Shown: one piece after another, positions 42,471 to 53,965 of the stretch
Layout: each line of letters begins with the position of its first letter
Numbering within the stretch: the stretch's first letter is position 1
Source of the DNA: Rebecca billardiae RCC1528
Lineage: Eukaryota > Haptophyta
Direction of reading: 5' to 3'
NCBI GenBank assembly: GCA_965240325.2
Contig: OZ251235.1
Coordinates: forward strand, 806,001 to 870,000
Length of the DNA stretch: 64,000 nt
Notes under the pieces: model-generated
Database searches by the model: none
What the model was told of the DNA's origin: nothing
What the model saw: the letters and a program-made list of their open reading frames with translations, nothing else
Translations under genes and position numbers: made by a program

Positions 42471-44077
42471 TCGGCGGCTCGGCGGCGGGGTGCAGCAGCA
42501 GCAGCGCGTGCAGCGGCGAGCGCCCCGGCGCGCCGGCCTCGCCGTGCGCGCGCCGCGCCGCGCGCAGGCTGCGCAGCGTGTACGTGTACAGTGCTCGCAG
42601 CAGTCGCTCCACCTCCGCGCGCACGGCCGCCGCGTCGCCGCCGCCGGCCGCCGCCGCCGGCCGCGCGGCCCAGCCACCGCCGGCGAACACGCCGGTGGCG
42701 GCCTCGTCGTCGGCGCGGCGGCGGAGCGCGCGGACGAACGCCGCCGAGACGCACAGCGCGCGCACCAGCGCCGCCTGCGACGACGGCCGCTCCCACGCCC
42801 CGAGCGCGCAGCCGGCCAGATCGGCCGCCGCCGCCGCGTCGTCGGCATCCGCGCCGTCTGCAGACAAGGAGCCTGCGCCGCCGCCGCCGCCGCCGCCGAG
42901 GGCGAGGGCGTCGCACAGCGTCTCGAGCGCGTCGGCGCGCACGCCGAACGCGGCGGCGGCGGCGCGCGCCGCGTCCGCCGTCGCGCACGCCGTCGCGCAC
43001 GCCGCCGCCGCCGCCGCGTCCGCGGCGGCGTCGGCGGCCGCGCCGCGGCCGGCGCGCGGCGCCGGGCCTTGAGACGCTGACGCGGCGAGCGGCGGCGGCG
43101 GCGCCGTGGCGCCGCGCACGCCGAGCTGCAGCGCGTCGGCGGCGAGCGCGGCGACGAGCGTGCACAGCGCGCGCGCGCGCGGCGGCGCCGCCGCCACGCG
43201 CCCGCCCGCCGGCGGCGCGCGCAGCAGCGCTCGCAGCAGCGCGACAAGGGCGCCGGCGCACCCGCCGGCGCCCGCGCCGGCCGGCAGTGGGTGGGGCGCG
43301 CGCTCGGCGCCGCCGGCGGCGTCGGCGCGGCCGAGCCACGCGGCGCACTCGGCGGCGCACACGCCGTGCGCGTGCACGGCGTGCATCACGCGCGCCGGCT
43401 CCGCGCGCGCGCACGCGCCGAGGCAGCGCAGCGCCGCCGCCGCCAGCCGCGGCGCGCGCGCATACGCTGGCGGCAGCGCCCCCGCGCAGAGGGCCACCGC
43501 GCGCGCGCACGCAGGCACAAGCCACGCGCTCACGTCGGCGGCGAGCGGCGGGTGGTGCGCGGGCGGCTGCTCGTCGTCGGCGGCGGGCGCGTCGGCCTCC
43601 GCGGGCGGCGCGTCCGCCGCGTGCAGCAGCTGCGCGAGCAGCTCGAGCGAGATGAGTGCCCGCGCCATGGCTGCATCGCGCGCGCGCGCGGCAGACGCGT
43701 CTGCCTCGCCGCCCGCGGCCGCGCCGCCGCCGCCGCCGCCGCCGCGCGGCGTGGCGGGCGCAGCGGCGGCGGCGGTGGCCATCGCACCGCGGTGGTGCGC
43801 GCTCACCGCCGCCGGGTCCACGCCGCCGCGCAGCCAGCCCTCCACCGCCGCGCGCAGCACCAGCGTGCCATCGAGCGATGCGCCCGATGCTCGCAGATTC
43901 CACGCGAGAATCAAACCTGGCGCGAGCCCCGATGCGGCGGCGGCGGCGGCGGCCGAGGGCTGCGGCGGCGGCGCGGCGGCGGGGTCGGCGTCGTCGGAGG
44001 CGCCGAGCACCTCGGCGAGCAGCGTGGCGCGCGCGCCGTGCGGCACGCCCACGCTCACCTCCGCGAGCCACGCGCAC

Positions 44078-44113
<36 letters not shown>

Positions 44114-44991
44114 AGAGGCAAACGCAGTCCGCCCGGCGCGGCCACGCCGAGCTGCGTGCCGGGCGTGCCGCGCTGCGCGGGCGCGAGCCACCAGAGGCCG
44201 AAGAGGTTGAGCGCGTTCGACGCGTGCGGGAGCAGCGCCGTCGCGCCGGGCAGCGCGCGCAGGTACGCCCACGCGCTGCGCGCCGACGCGCGCGTGCCGC
44301 CGAGCGCGCCGAGCGCCCGCGCGAACGGCCCAAGGCGGAGGGGGAAGGCGGTGGCGCCGAGCGCGGCGCCGAGCGGGCGGCCGGCGGTGACGTCGTCCCA
44401 CGCGGCCTCGGCGAGGGCGCCGCCGGCGGAGAAGACGGAGGCGAGGGCGCGCGCGAGCGCCGGGTCGTCGGCCCGCCAGCCGAACGGCGCAGCCGCGCGC
44501 GGCGCCGCCGCGCGCGCGCCGCCCAGCCCCGCGCCGCGCGCGGGCGCGGGCGGCGGCGCGCGCGGCTGCGCCACCGCCGCTGACAGGAGCCAGGCGAAGG
44601 CCTGGCGCGCGCACGCGGCGCCGAGCGCGGAGGGGTAGCATGCCGCGGAGGTGGGCGGCTCCTCCCACGCGCCCGCGCACTCCACGCACCCGCTCGCCGC
44701 GCCCGCCAGCGCCGCCGCCACCGCCAGCGAGGTTGATGCCGCCCCGCCGCCGCCGCCGTCCGCCGCCGCCGCCGCCGAGCCGCCGAGCGCGCCGCCGCCG
44801 CCGGGCGCCGGCGCGGCGGGCGCGGGCCGCAGCGCGGCGGGCACCTCGAAGGATGCCGCGACGAAGGCGAGGGGCTGCGCCCACGCCGCCGCGTCCGCGA
44901 GCGCGCACAGCGCCTCGTCGTCGAGCGCCGACTCCGCCTCGCGCGACGCGCCGCCGCGCGCGCCGACACCGCCGCCGCCGCCGCCGCCAGG

Positions 44992-45027
<36 letters not shown>

Positions 45028-46537
45028 TCGCGCGACGGTGAGGCCGACGAGCGTCCACGCGAGCGCGAGCACGCCAAAGCCCGCGGCGCCGCAGGCCTCG
45101 GCGCCCTCGGCGCCGCCGCCGCCGCTCGGCACGAGCGCGCGCGACGCCGCGCGCCGCGCGCCCGCGCCGTGCGAGCTCGGCAGCGCCAGCAACGAGGGCA
45201 GCGTGGCGCGCGGCGCGGGCGGCGCGGCCAGGGTGCTCAGCAGCAGCCGCGCGGGCTCGGACCACTCGGCGGCGGCGAGGTGCTCGCCGTGGGCGGCGGC
45301 GCCCTCGGCGAGCAGCAGCATCGCCATCGTCACCGCCGCGACGCACATCGACGCCGAGCGCTCGACGAGCGCGGCGGCGCGCACGGCGCACGCAGCAGCG
45401 GCCGCGCCGCCCGCGCCGCCGCCGCCGCCGCCGCCGCCGAGCGCGTCGGGCGCGCGCGCGAGCGAGAGCGTGGCCGCGTGCGGCGCGAGCGCCTCGAGCG
45501 TCTCCGTCAGCCCCGCCACCGACAGCGCGCGCGGCAGCGCGCCCACGCCGAGCGCCGCGTGGCAGTTGTGCAGCAGCAGACATTCAGACAGCAGAGCACA
45601 CTCGGCCGCGCGCTGCACGGCCGCGCGCGCGCCCGCCGCGCGGCACGCGTCGTGCTCGGCGGCGGCGAGCGCGGCGTCGAGCGGCGCGCCGGGCGCGGGC
45701 GCGGGCGCGAGCCACCACGCCCGCGCCGGCCGCGCCGCCGCGCCGCGCCCCTCGTGCGCCGCCCAGCCCGCGGCCAGCTGCGTGGTCAGACTGCCCCAGA
45801 GGTCGCTGCCCAGCATCAGCCGCTGCGAGATGGCGAGGGCGGTGGCGTGGAGCGGCGAGGCGGCGGCGGCGGGCATCGAGAGGCGGAGCAGCTCGCGCAC
45901 CACGCCGAGCAGCGCCGTGCGCTGCGCGGCGTACAGCCGCACGAGCTCCGCCTGCGCACTCAGACGCAGCCGGTGCCGCGCGGCCGCGGACGGCCCGGCG
46001 CCGCCGCCCGCGCCGGCGGAGGTGGCGGCGGCGGGCTGCTCGACGACGGCGCCGCCGCTCGGCGCGCCAGGCTCCGCGCGCAGCAGCGCGTGCGCCGCGT
46101 TCGGCAGCCGCTGCTCGAGCAGCCCGAGCAGCGCGCACGTCGCGTCCGCGCGCAAGTCGAGCAGCTCGGAGAAGTAGCTCACGGCCGCGGCGTCGTACGC
46201 GCCGGCGGCGTCGGCGGAGGCGGCGGCGCCGTCGCGCGCGGGGAAGGCGACGGTGTGCGCCGTGCCGATCGGCCGCGGGGACACGCCGCACAGCAGGTGC
46301 TCCTCGCACGCGCTCAGCCGCGCATCCTGCGCGAGCGACGCGCCGCGGCGGCGTGGGGAGTGCGCGTGCGCGCGCGCGCGCATGCCGCGTGAGCGGAGCG
46401 GCGGCGCGGCGCGGCGCGCGGGTGGAGGCGTGCGCGGGCTAGGCGGCAGCGCGCACGAGCTCGTGCGCCTCCTCCTCGCCGCTCGAGAGCGCCGCGTACA
46501 GCGCGTCCCACTCGACGGAGCAGGTGGCGGTGTCCAT
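35599..46537 (-). CDS. Very large helical scaffold protein, probable Nup188-type nucleoporin
   Basis: Two exons: 46457-46537 (27 codons, MDTATCSVEWDALYAALSSG...) and 35599-46326, joined in phase across a 130-bp intron (GTGCGC...GCAG); about 3,602 residues. The N-terminus after splicing (W..LYAALSSG...EL.ARLSACEEHLLCGVS) follows the Nup188 start, and YFSELLDLRADATCALLGLL, AAQRTALLGVVRELLRL and LALAWTLVGL fit the helical-repeat body. Near 41640-41910 a small beta-type insert (GARVRLSEHA...GTVLHV...VVVQFRAHGAWRGSVGELL) is compatible with the SH3-like domain of Nup188. It is about twice the usual length because of Ala/Gly expansions, including several poly-Gly runs. Nup188 is an inner-ring scaffold of the nuclear pore. 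The gene limits are well supported; the family is inference from weak similarity. Confidence 0.6.
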
Positions 46538-46727
46538 CGCTGTTCGATCGGCTGGGTCGATCGGCGTCGCACGCGCGTGGGAGGGCGTGCTCGACTGCTC
46601 GCCGGCCTGGGCAGCGCTCCCGGGAGCAACCAGTCCCGGACACCGGACCGGAAAGGGATTGGCGGGCGTGGGCCGTGAAAGAGAGAAAGCTCAAGCACGG
46701 ACAGTCGGACACGGCGCTCCTGCAGCG
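46538..46727. promoter_or_regulatory. Shared bidirectional promoter region
   Basis: Only 190 bp separate the ATG of the Nup188-like gene (46537, minus) from the ATG of the RPAP2-like gene (46728, plus). Both promoters and 5' leaders must lie here. I see no TATA box. Co-expression is expected but not shown. Confidence 0.6.
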
Positions 46728-48027
46728 ATGGCAGCGCCGCCGCCTCCGCTGCCGAAGCCCAAGCCGGTGGCGAAGGCGGCCCGCACGGCGGCGTCGGCGC
46801 CGCCGGAGGTGGAGCTCGCCATCCGCATGCGCGTCGCGCGCGAGAAGCTCGCGTACGACACCTCGCTCCACCTCACCACCGAGTGCGTGAGCCGCGAGCA
46901 GCTTGAGAGCGCCGCGCCGTACATCCACGCCAAGCACTACGACGGCGTGCTGGAGGAGCGGTGCAACGACGAGCTGTGCGCGTACCCGTGCTGCGCCGCG
47001 CGGCTCAAGCCACTCCGCCCGCGCCAGAAGTACTACATCGCCACCTTCACGCGCACGCCCGAGGTCCACCTCGCCTCGAAGATGCACCGCTTCTGCTCGG
47101 AGCGGTGCGCGGAGCTGTCGGACGCGTTCGAGCGCTCGCTCTCGCTCGTGCCGGTCTCGCAGCGCGACACGGTGGACGAGCAGCTGCAGCCGAAGCGCCG
47201 TGCCGAGCCGGACAGGCCGCGCATCCTCGGCGAGATCGTCGAGCGCGTTGTCGACCGCGCGGCCGCGGCCGCGCCCGCGCCGCCGCCGAGCGCCGCCGCT
47301 TGGCTCGCTGCCGGCCGCGCGCGCGCGATCGAAGGGCACGTGCCGGACGAGCGGCTCGACCCGTCGGCGCGCGCGGTGGGGTCGGTGGATCCGCACGTCC
47401 AGCCCGCGATGGTGCACCTCGGCGGCACAGCCGCACACCCCGGCACCGCCGCCGCCGACGACGACGACGGCGACGCGCGGCTCGCCGCGGTCGGCGCGCT
47501 ACGTGAGCTGCCGACTGCGCGGGGGGACCTCTCACCCTTTGGGGTGGTGTGGACGTTCCTGTCGAACGCGAGCACGCCGGCGACGAGCGCGTGGGTGCGC
47601 GCGCACGGCGGGCCCAGGCCGGACGCCGCGAGCGAGCACGGCGGCGGACGCCAGCCCCGACCCGCCTCGCCCGCGCCGCCGCCGGCCGCCAGCTCAACGC
47701 CGCCTGACGGCGCGGAGGGCGCGGCGCGCGCGAGCGCGGGCGCGAGCTGCGCTCAGGAGCGTGGGCGCGGCGTGGGCGCGAGGGGCGGCGGCGCGCCGCC
47801 CGCGGCGCACGGCGAGGAGGAGCTCGAGGCGATGCTCGAGCACGCGCTGCAGCTGCGCGCCGAGCTCGAGGACGCCAAGCGCAAGCGCGCGGGCCCGCCG
47901 CCCCTCGCCGCGCTCGCCGACGGCGACAGTGATGAGGAGTCTGAGGCGACGGTGGCCGTGGGCGCGGTGGGCGGCGGCGGTGGCGCGGCGGGCGCGGCGG
48001 GCGCGGCAGGGGAGCGGCGCGGGCCAC

Positions 48028-48086
<59 letters not shown>

Positions 48087-48506
48087 TCGGACGCCGGTAG
48101 CGCGGGCGGCAGCAGCGCGGACGAGGACGAAGCCGAGGCGCGCGAGCTCAGGGCCGAGCGGGCCGGCGCCGACGGCGCGCGCCGCGGCCGCGCGGGCGCG
48201 CTCACGGCGACCGAGGAGAGCGCCTCGCGCCGCGCGCTGCTCGAGCGCGCGCGGCGGCTGGTGCCGCGCGAGGACGCCGCGCGCGCGCGCGCCGTACACG
48301 CGCTGAAGCCGCTGCTGCGCACGCTGCGGCTCGGCGCGCCCGAGCCTGCGCTCAGCAGCGCGCAGCTGGACGCGAGCGCGTGCGTGCTGCTCGCCAAGGC
48401 GGGCGTGCGGCTGCCTGAGCACACGGTGGAGGGCACGCTTGCGCGCGCCGCGCTGGACCGGCACCAGTTTGAGGCGCTCACCACGTCGCTCTTCGCGCAC
48501 GGCTGA
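46728..48506 (+). CDS. RPAP2/Rtr1-family RNA polymerase II CTD phosphatase
   Basis: About 592 residues in one exon. Residues 30-140 carry the family domain: helical start, TECVSREQL, YDGVLEERCNDELCAYPCC (Cys84 and Cys88 or 89) and HRFCSERCAELSDAFE (Cys123, Cys127), the four zinc ligands of Rtr1/RPAP2. In yeast and animals this protein binds RNA polymerase II, helps its nuclear import and removes Ser5 phosphate from the CTD of RPB1. The region after residue 150 is long and disordered, with a poly-Ala run of about 25 (48030-48080) and acidic stretches; a helical segment (LLERARRLVPRED...LKPLLRTLRLG) near the end resembles the conserved C-terminal helices of RPAP2. I chose the ATG at 46728 because the open frame upstream overlaps the promoter and first exon of the neighbour. 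Confidence 0.88.
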
Positions 48507-50219
48507 GCCCGGCCTCACAGCGCCCGCTCGGCGTGTCCGCGCGTGTCCGCGCGGGCGCATGCCGCATGGCCCAATCGCATGGCGCAGCAGGGCGCACAGA
48601 GGAATGATGATGGAAGCAGCTTGCTGCCGCAGCTGCTGCTTATTGCTCAACTTGACTCTCAGAGTGGGCTCCAGCCACAGTCAGGGACGTCCACTGACCC
48701 TATGGGGGGGGTGCATTTAGACGAACCCCTGGGAGCCAGGGAGCGATGAGGGTACCAATCGAAAGATCTCCGGGGCGGCGGACGAAGCCGCAGGTTCAAA
48801 ACCGAAGCCGCAGACGATTTCGCGTATGTTTCCTTGTCCTTGAACGCGTCGTCACAGTCGAACACGGAGGACTCCATCGTGCTGACCTTTTTTTTGGCCT
48901 CCCGGACCGGTCTCCCGCACGATGGAGTTCCACCGAGCGGGCAAGGAGATGAGACGTCTCGGAGGCCTTGATCCGGGCGCATCCGCTGGTTGGCCGCGGC
49001 ACCCTGTCGCGCTCGCGCCCCGGGTGCACCCTCGTGCACTGAGAGTCACCGATGGGCGAGAAGCTGCTCGTCGACTCGAGCAAGCTGCGCGCTGTCCGCG
49101 TCGAGCTGCTCGCGCCGGCGGCCACACCTTGAGCTCGCGGCGGTGCGGGCGTGCGCATGAGCTTGTCGGCTTCGAGCTACTCGCGTCCCGGGCCGCGCCG
49201 TCAGCTCGTGGTGGCATGGGTATGCGCACGAGCTCGTGCTTGGCTGCAGCTCCTCAGAGGACTGCCACAGCTGGCTGGCTCAGAGAGTCAGAGCTTGTTC
49301 GCGAGTGCTGAGGTGCGGCGTGGCCTGCGCGGTGCGCCGCAGCAGTCAATGCGTTGCTCGATCAGGACTGCGCTGCGCTACGTCTAACGTCTTGACTCGC
49401 GAGTGAGGCGCCGAAATCGGGGCTGTGTGCAATGCGTCATGGCCGCTCGGCGCAGAGCCGACGCCGCACGACGCAGCCGGTCTGCTATGCAAATTCTGGC
49501 GAGTCAGGGGCCCTATTGAGGCGTATTTGGTCCTTCGATCGGCTGGGGGGAGCCCCCCCCAGACCCCCCCAGAGAGTCTGAATGCACCCCTGCTGGACGT
49601 CCCGGACAGTGACCGGAACCAGTGGTATAAACGACCAGGGACTTGCCGACTCGACGTATACGCCTCTCATTCTCTCAACCAGCAAGCACGGAGATCGAAT
49701 TTATTCGACGGACACCGAGGGCCGCTCGACCGAGTCCGACCTCGGCCGAGGGCGCGCGCGCGCAGAATTCTGACTGAGACTCTCACTCTGAGCTTATTGC
49801 AACAACAATATAATAATAATCATTATTTTATAATATATATACTTATTGAGCGCATATTCTATATACTGTCCGGAGCTGGCTCGGGGCCGGCGGGCATAAT
49901 TACCGCACATAACACGACGATCTTTGTCCGATGATGGTCTCAGCAAATGTGAGTGACTGCGCCGCGTCAGCGCGTCGGTCGCACCCAGGCCGCTGCCGGC
50001 GGCCACTGAATCGTGCTCCGATGACCGAGTGGGTCCAGGTCACAGGAGCATCCGCACGGGCGGTCGCGTCGACCATCGTCAACAGTCAAAAGTCATCTGC
50101 TCCTCACTCAGTGCCCGACTCCCTGTCCCTCCCGAGACCGAGGCTCAAGTGCAGCCACTGGCACCGGCAGCCCCACCCCGCGTCGCGCCGCCAGCACGTG
50201 CTCGCAGCGCCGGCCCGCC
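48507..50219. other. Intergenic, no gene recognised
   Basis: Open frames are short and unconvincing. Notable features are a C-run hairpin at about 49543-49572 (CTGGGGGGAGCCCCCCCCAG) and AT-rich sequence at 49800-49865. GGGGGTGCATTTAGACG near 48708 and GAATGCACCCC near 49578 form a weak inverted pair. Confidence 0.45.
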
Positions 50220-51388
50220 TCAGCGATATGCGTCCGCCTGCGACCGCCTGCCCGACCCACCGCCCGGCCCAAGCCCGCGCGTGCGCGCGCCGCGTGCGCC
50301 CGAGCGCGAGCCGCCCAGCCGCCCCTCCTCGCACAGCGGCATCTCCACGTCGCATCCGAAGCCGCCGTCCGAGCCGGCGCCGAGGTGGCCCAGCAGCTCC
50401 TGCACGGCGCGCGGCGCGCGGTGCGCGGCGCGCGGCGCGCGGCTGAGCCACCGCCGTGCCCGCACGCAGCCGGCGCCGGCGCGCGCACAGGCGTGCGCAG
50501 ACAGACAGGTGGACAGACGGGCGGACAGGCGGACAGGCGGACCCACCTGCCCGTGGCCCTGCTTCAGCCGCTCGGTGATTGTCTCGATGCGCTTGTTGAG
50601 CTCACTCTTGCGGGTGGCGGAGAGGTCCTTCTCCACCTTGTAGTCTGTCACCTGCGCCTCGAGCGTCGCCATCAGCTCGACCGTCGTTTCTCGCCTGCGC
50701 GCAGTGGCCAGGTTGCCGCGCGCGCGCGCGCGAGGGCGCCGCGCCGCGTGCCATGCAGATGAGCTGCCGCATGCGCCTGCGGCGCGGCACAGCGCGCGCT
50801 CGCGGCGTGCGCGCGCGCGCGCGCGGGTCCGGCCCGGCGGCAAGCGCAGCACGGCACGCGCGCGCACCAGCTGCGCAGCTTCGCCTCCATCTGCGCCAGC
50901 TCGTCCGGGTGCACGTCCCTCCCGATCGCGTGGTGCACCTCGATCTGCTTGGAGCGCTGGTCGAGCTTCGCCTGCAGCAGGCCCTCGTAGATGAGCGAGA
51001 TGACGAGGTCCTCGAGCGCGCGGACGGAGGAGATGCCGAGGTCGCGCATCAGTGTGTCGTACGGGATCACCTGCGCGCTCGCGCACATCGAGACGAGCGT
51101 GAGCTTCTTCAGCTTGGACGCCTGCGACTCGTCCAGCTGCGAGGCCTGCGCCGGCGTGAGCGAACCCCATGTGCCGAAGGCGAAGGTGTTGAGCAGCTCG
51201 AGCACGGGCGCGTGCTCAGTGTTGGCGAGCTCCTGCACGTTTGGCAGCGCGAGCAGCTCCCCGAAGACGAAGATCTTCGGGTGTGACAGCACCTCTCGGA
51301 TCAGCGCAGCGCACGCCGCGCCCTTTGCCGACTGCGCGAGCACGACAAACTGGTGCAGCTCGCTCGTGCCGCCCTCGTCGAAGTCCAT
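50220..51388 (-). CDS. COP9 signalosome subunit 7 (CSN7), three exons
   Basis: Exons 50868-51388, 50547-50694 and 50220-50399 join in phase to give 282 residues, close to the usual CSN7 length. The introns are 173 and 147 bp, start GTGCGC and GTGGGT, and end CAG. The PCI domain is unmistakable: LHQFVVLAQSAKGAACAALI, KIFVFGELLALPNVQELA, LLNTFAFGTW, KLKKLTLVSM, IPYDTLMRDLGISSVRALED and LDQRSKQIEVHHAIGRDVH. After the winged helix a coiled region (TLEAQVTDYKVEKDL...ELNKRIETITERL) completes the fold. CSN7 is part of the complex that removes NEDD8 from cullin-RING ligases. The last exon encodes a Gly-rich tail unlike animal or plant CSN7, so its use is less certain. The frame downstream of exon 1 would otherwise run through the intron into Arg-rich nonsense. 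Confidence 0.92.
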
Positions 51389-51773
51389 CCTGTGCGCGCG
51401 AGGGGGTCACGGCGGCGGTGGGCGTGCCCCGGACCGTCAGCTCGGCCGAGCAGCCGGCCTTTGCTGCGGCCTCGCGTGCGCGCGCGCGTGGCGGCCAGCG
51501 ACCTGAGCGGCAGCGCGCCAAAAGCCTTCACGGGCAGTCGCCCCCGCCCGGCGGCGGGCGGGGGGGGGCAAGGCGCCGGACTGAGCCCAAACCTGGCAGG
51601 ATTCAGGAAGCACTGTGGTCCGGGCACAGTCAGTTTGACTTGCACATTGTCATTGAACATGTACACTACTACTACACTCAACACAGTATGCACAGTAGTG
51701 GCATTGGTCATCATCGGCGGACAGTGTTAAGTCCGTACTAGGTATGAGGATGCGTATGGCAGATGGCGAGTGA

Positions 51774-52658
51774 CTAGCTGTGGCCACTGCGCTTTGAATG
51801 TTTGCTGGTGATGGTGCCAGTGGCACTCGGCGTCGGAGTTGTAACAGTAGCAGCAGCGTCGCGGCTGGCCAATGCCACCGATCGTGAAGCCACGGTGGCG
51901 TTGGCGTCGCTCGGCGTCATCGCCGCCCCATCCGTCCTGTCGCCTCCACCAACGTGCCGATGACGTGGGCTCGCCCATGGCTGGTCAAGCCGACGAGCGA
52001 GCTGCATCTCGCGCTCCCATTCCGGCGCTCTTCGCCACGCGCGCTCCGGGATTTGCCATCGGGCACGGTTGATGGCGGTGTCGTGGGCTGCACGGGCAGC
52101 CGAGGACGTAACCCAAGAGGCTGATTCGCTCAGAGATGAGGGCGAGCCAGGGGCGTCCATGTGCGCTGCCTGCTGTCGAGGGCTGCGCGGCTGCGGCTGC
52201 AGCTGCTCTGCCGCTGCCAACCGCGAGACACGAAGAGTTTCCGCCTCGAGGAGCGCCGCAACGACCGTGCGCGCTGCCGCAGCCGTGTCCTCGTCCTCGC
52301 GGCTCCGTGGTGCGTGCTCGGCTGGATGCCTGCGCGAACGACGGCCCGAGTCGCTGCGCCTGTGCCCAGGGATACGCACTGCAATCGGCCGACTCGTTGG
52401 GCCATCAACCCCTCCCTCGAGCAGCGCACCGACCCGCACCAGCACGTGCACGCCCGGCGGACACTCAGAGATGTCGTGCCGGAGGAAGCTGGCCTCGACA
52501 ATGGCCTCGCCGCGCGGAGCGTACTTCACATCCGGGTCGGTGAGCTCCCAGTACTCTAGTCGGTAGGCGATGGCGCCGCGCACCGCCATCCACTCGACGC
52601 GCACGGTGCCCGGCATCAGCACACGCGCGTTCACCGGCGTGCCGTCAGCGGCGTGCAT
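51774..52658 (-). CDS. Hypothetical protein with an N-terminal fibronectin III-like domain
   Basis: 294 residues. Residues 10-95 have the spacing of an FN3 fold: PGTVRVEWMAVRGAIAYRLE, where the Trp and the A-Y-x-L/V-x-Y/E pattern mark strands B and C, followed by VHVLVRVGALLEGGVDGPTS (strands F and G). The remainder is Arg/Ala/Ser-rich and probably disordered, with one helical patch (ARTVVAALLEAETLRVSRLA). No catalytic motif. It could be a fragment of a larger FN3-containing protein with missing exons. The gap 51389-51773 downstream of the CSN7 start shows nothing. Confidence 0.5.
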   Translation of the reverse strand: MHAADGTPVNARVLMPGTVRVEWMAVRGAIAYRLEYWELTDPDVKYAPRGEAIVEASFLRHDISECPPGVHVLVRVGALLEGGVDGPTSRPIAVRIPGHRRSDSGRRSRRHPAEHAPRSREDEDTAAAARTVVAALLEAETLRVSRLAAAEQLQPQPRSPRQQAAHMDAPGSPSSLSESASWVTSSAARAAHDTAINRARWQIPERAWRRAPEWEREMQLARRLDQPWASPRHRHVGGGDRTDGAAMTPSDANATVASRSVALASRDAAATVTTPTPSATGTITSKHSKRSGHS

Positions 52659-52945
52659 CGTTGTCGCGAAGGCTCACGGTGGGCGGTGGCAGGTTGCCGC
52701 GCCATCCTTCATCGCACGCTCTCCGAAGAGAGACCTGGAAACTGGGGGTAGTACAGTTTATTTGTTTTAACGTGCGTAAGGCTCACGGCAGGTGGCAGGT
52801 TGCCGCGCCATCCTTCATTCAGTAGTAAGCTGCCACCCGTGCAGATCAGGACCCAGTACATCAGAACTCGTCGACAGAAAACGGTGCGAGCAACTGAGCA
52901 GCATTAATTTCCCCAATTTTTGGCGCGGCAACGGGATCCGCAGCC

Positions 52946-53965
52946 ATGACGGCCGTCGTCATTGCGATGAGCGTCCTCATCGCGTGCAGCGCGTCTGCAC
53001 GCTTGCCCCGGGCGAAAGGCCTCCATGTTCGCGCGCCCGGCGTTGCACTCCGTCGAACTCATCTCCTTAGTCTGTCGGATGCGTCGAATCTCGAGAGTGC
53101 CGCGCAGCAAGCGCAGCAGGCGCAGGCCGAGGTGCTGAAGGTGCTCACCACTGAACTCCAGCTCGAAACCGAGGACGAGTTCGATGAGACGTTCGAGATG
53201 CCGGCTGTGGGCCAAGTGAAGGCTCGCGTGCGCAGCTTCTCTTCGCAGCCGACCAACGTCGCTTGGGCGTCGGCTTTCGACGTCGGCGATGGCAATGGCT
53301 TCTCGGAGAGCATGCTGTCCATGTGGCTCGGCCCGCTCATCGCCGTGCCGCACATGCGCACTCGCGTGGCCGTGCGTGAAGGGGGCGTGGACCTGTCGAT
53401 CGACTTTTTCCCTCGGGCCGATGGCGCCTACGAGACCCAGCTGCCCGACGGTTCGTTCCCCGAGCCGGCCTCGCGCGAGGCGTTTGCGCACGCCGCCGTG
53501 CGGCGCGAGCAGGACGAGCTTTTCTTCACAGCAGAGGTGCGCGCATGGGAAGAGGCGGTACGCGCGCTGCCCGGGGCGATGGCCCTGGCTGAGGACGAGC
53601 TTGCAAGATCTGCCGGCTGCGCCGGACCAGTCTCCCTGGGCCTGCGCCTCCCGCCCGACGGCGTGAAGGCAGCCTGCAACGCGTGCGCCGATGCTGCGCG
53701 TTTCTGGCTGGCATGGGTGCTCGCTGCTCCCCAGCTTGGCCAGGTCAAGTCGATGCAGACATTCGCACATGACTGCAAGGTGCGGGCGCGCGTCGCGGCA
53801 GACACGGCGGAGCGCTTCGAATGCGCCTTTGGCGCGGAGGCGGGCCGCACGCTCGCTAGGATGGATGCAGGTCCGGTGGACCTCGCCGATCGCGGTGGGG
53901 CTATGAACGCGGCCGCCACTGGCAACTTTGACGAAGCGGGGACATCCACTCAGCATCAGGAGTAG
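52946..53965 (+). CDS. Plastid-targeted protein, possibly red chlorophyll catabolite reductase-like
   Basis: 339 residues. The start MTAVVIAMSVLIACSASA is a signal peptide, followed by a basic Arg/Leu/Ser-rich stretch: the bipartite leader of proteins sent to secondary plastids. The mature part begins with a helix (ESAAQQAQQAQAEVLKVL), and later PHMRTRVAVREGGVDLSIDFFPR is reminiscent of the PH-x-(L/M)-x-E-F...LDLLPRKD region of RCCR, with a following segment on helix EAFAHAAVRREQDELF and a C-terminal helical end. RCCR reduces red chlorophyll catabolite in chlorophyll breakdown. The similarity is one motif plus general layout, so the name is tentative; another plastid stroma protein is possible. 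Confidence 0.5.
   Translation: MTAVVIAMSVLIACSASARLPRAKGLHVRAPGVALRRTHLLSLSDASNLESAAQQAQQAQAEVLKVLTTELQLETEDEFDETFEMPAVGQVKARVRSFSSQPTNVAWASAFDVGDGNGFSESMLSMWLGPLIAVPHMRTRVAVREGGVDLSIDFFPRADGAYETQLPDGSFPEPASREAFAHAAVRREQDELFFTAEVRAWEEAVRALPGAMALAEDELARSAGCAGPVSLGLRLPPDGVKAACNACADAARFWLAWVLAAPQLGQVKSMQTFAHDCKVRARVAADTAERFECAFGAEAGRTLARMDAGPVDLADRGGAMNAAATGNFDEAGTSTQHQE

Noticed and set aside
38153-45583. Several 300-1,300-codon Arg/Ala frames on both strands
   Set aside because: Off-frame readings of the same scaffold gene; composition is only what GGC/GCG repeats give.
46538-46698. Longer N-terminus for the scaffold gene from an ATG at 46698
   Set aside because: It is Arg/Pro-rich, overlaps the promoter of the neighbour, and the spliced first exon at 46457-46537 gives a better sequence with proper GT-AG ends in phase.
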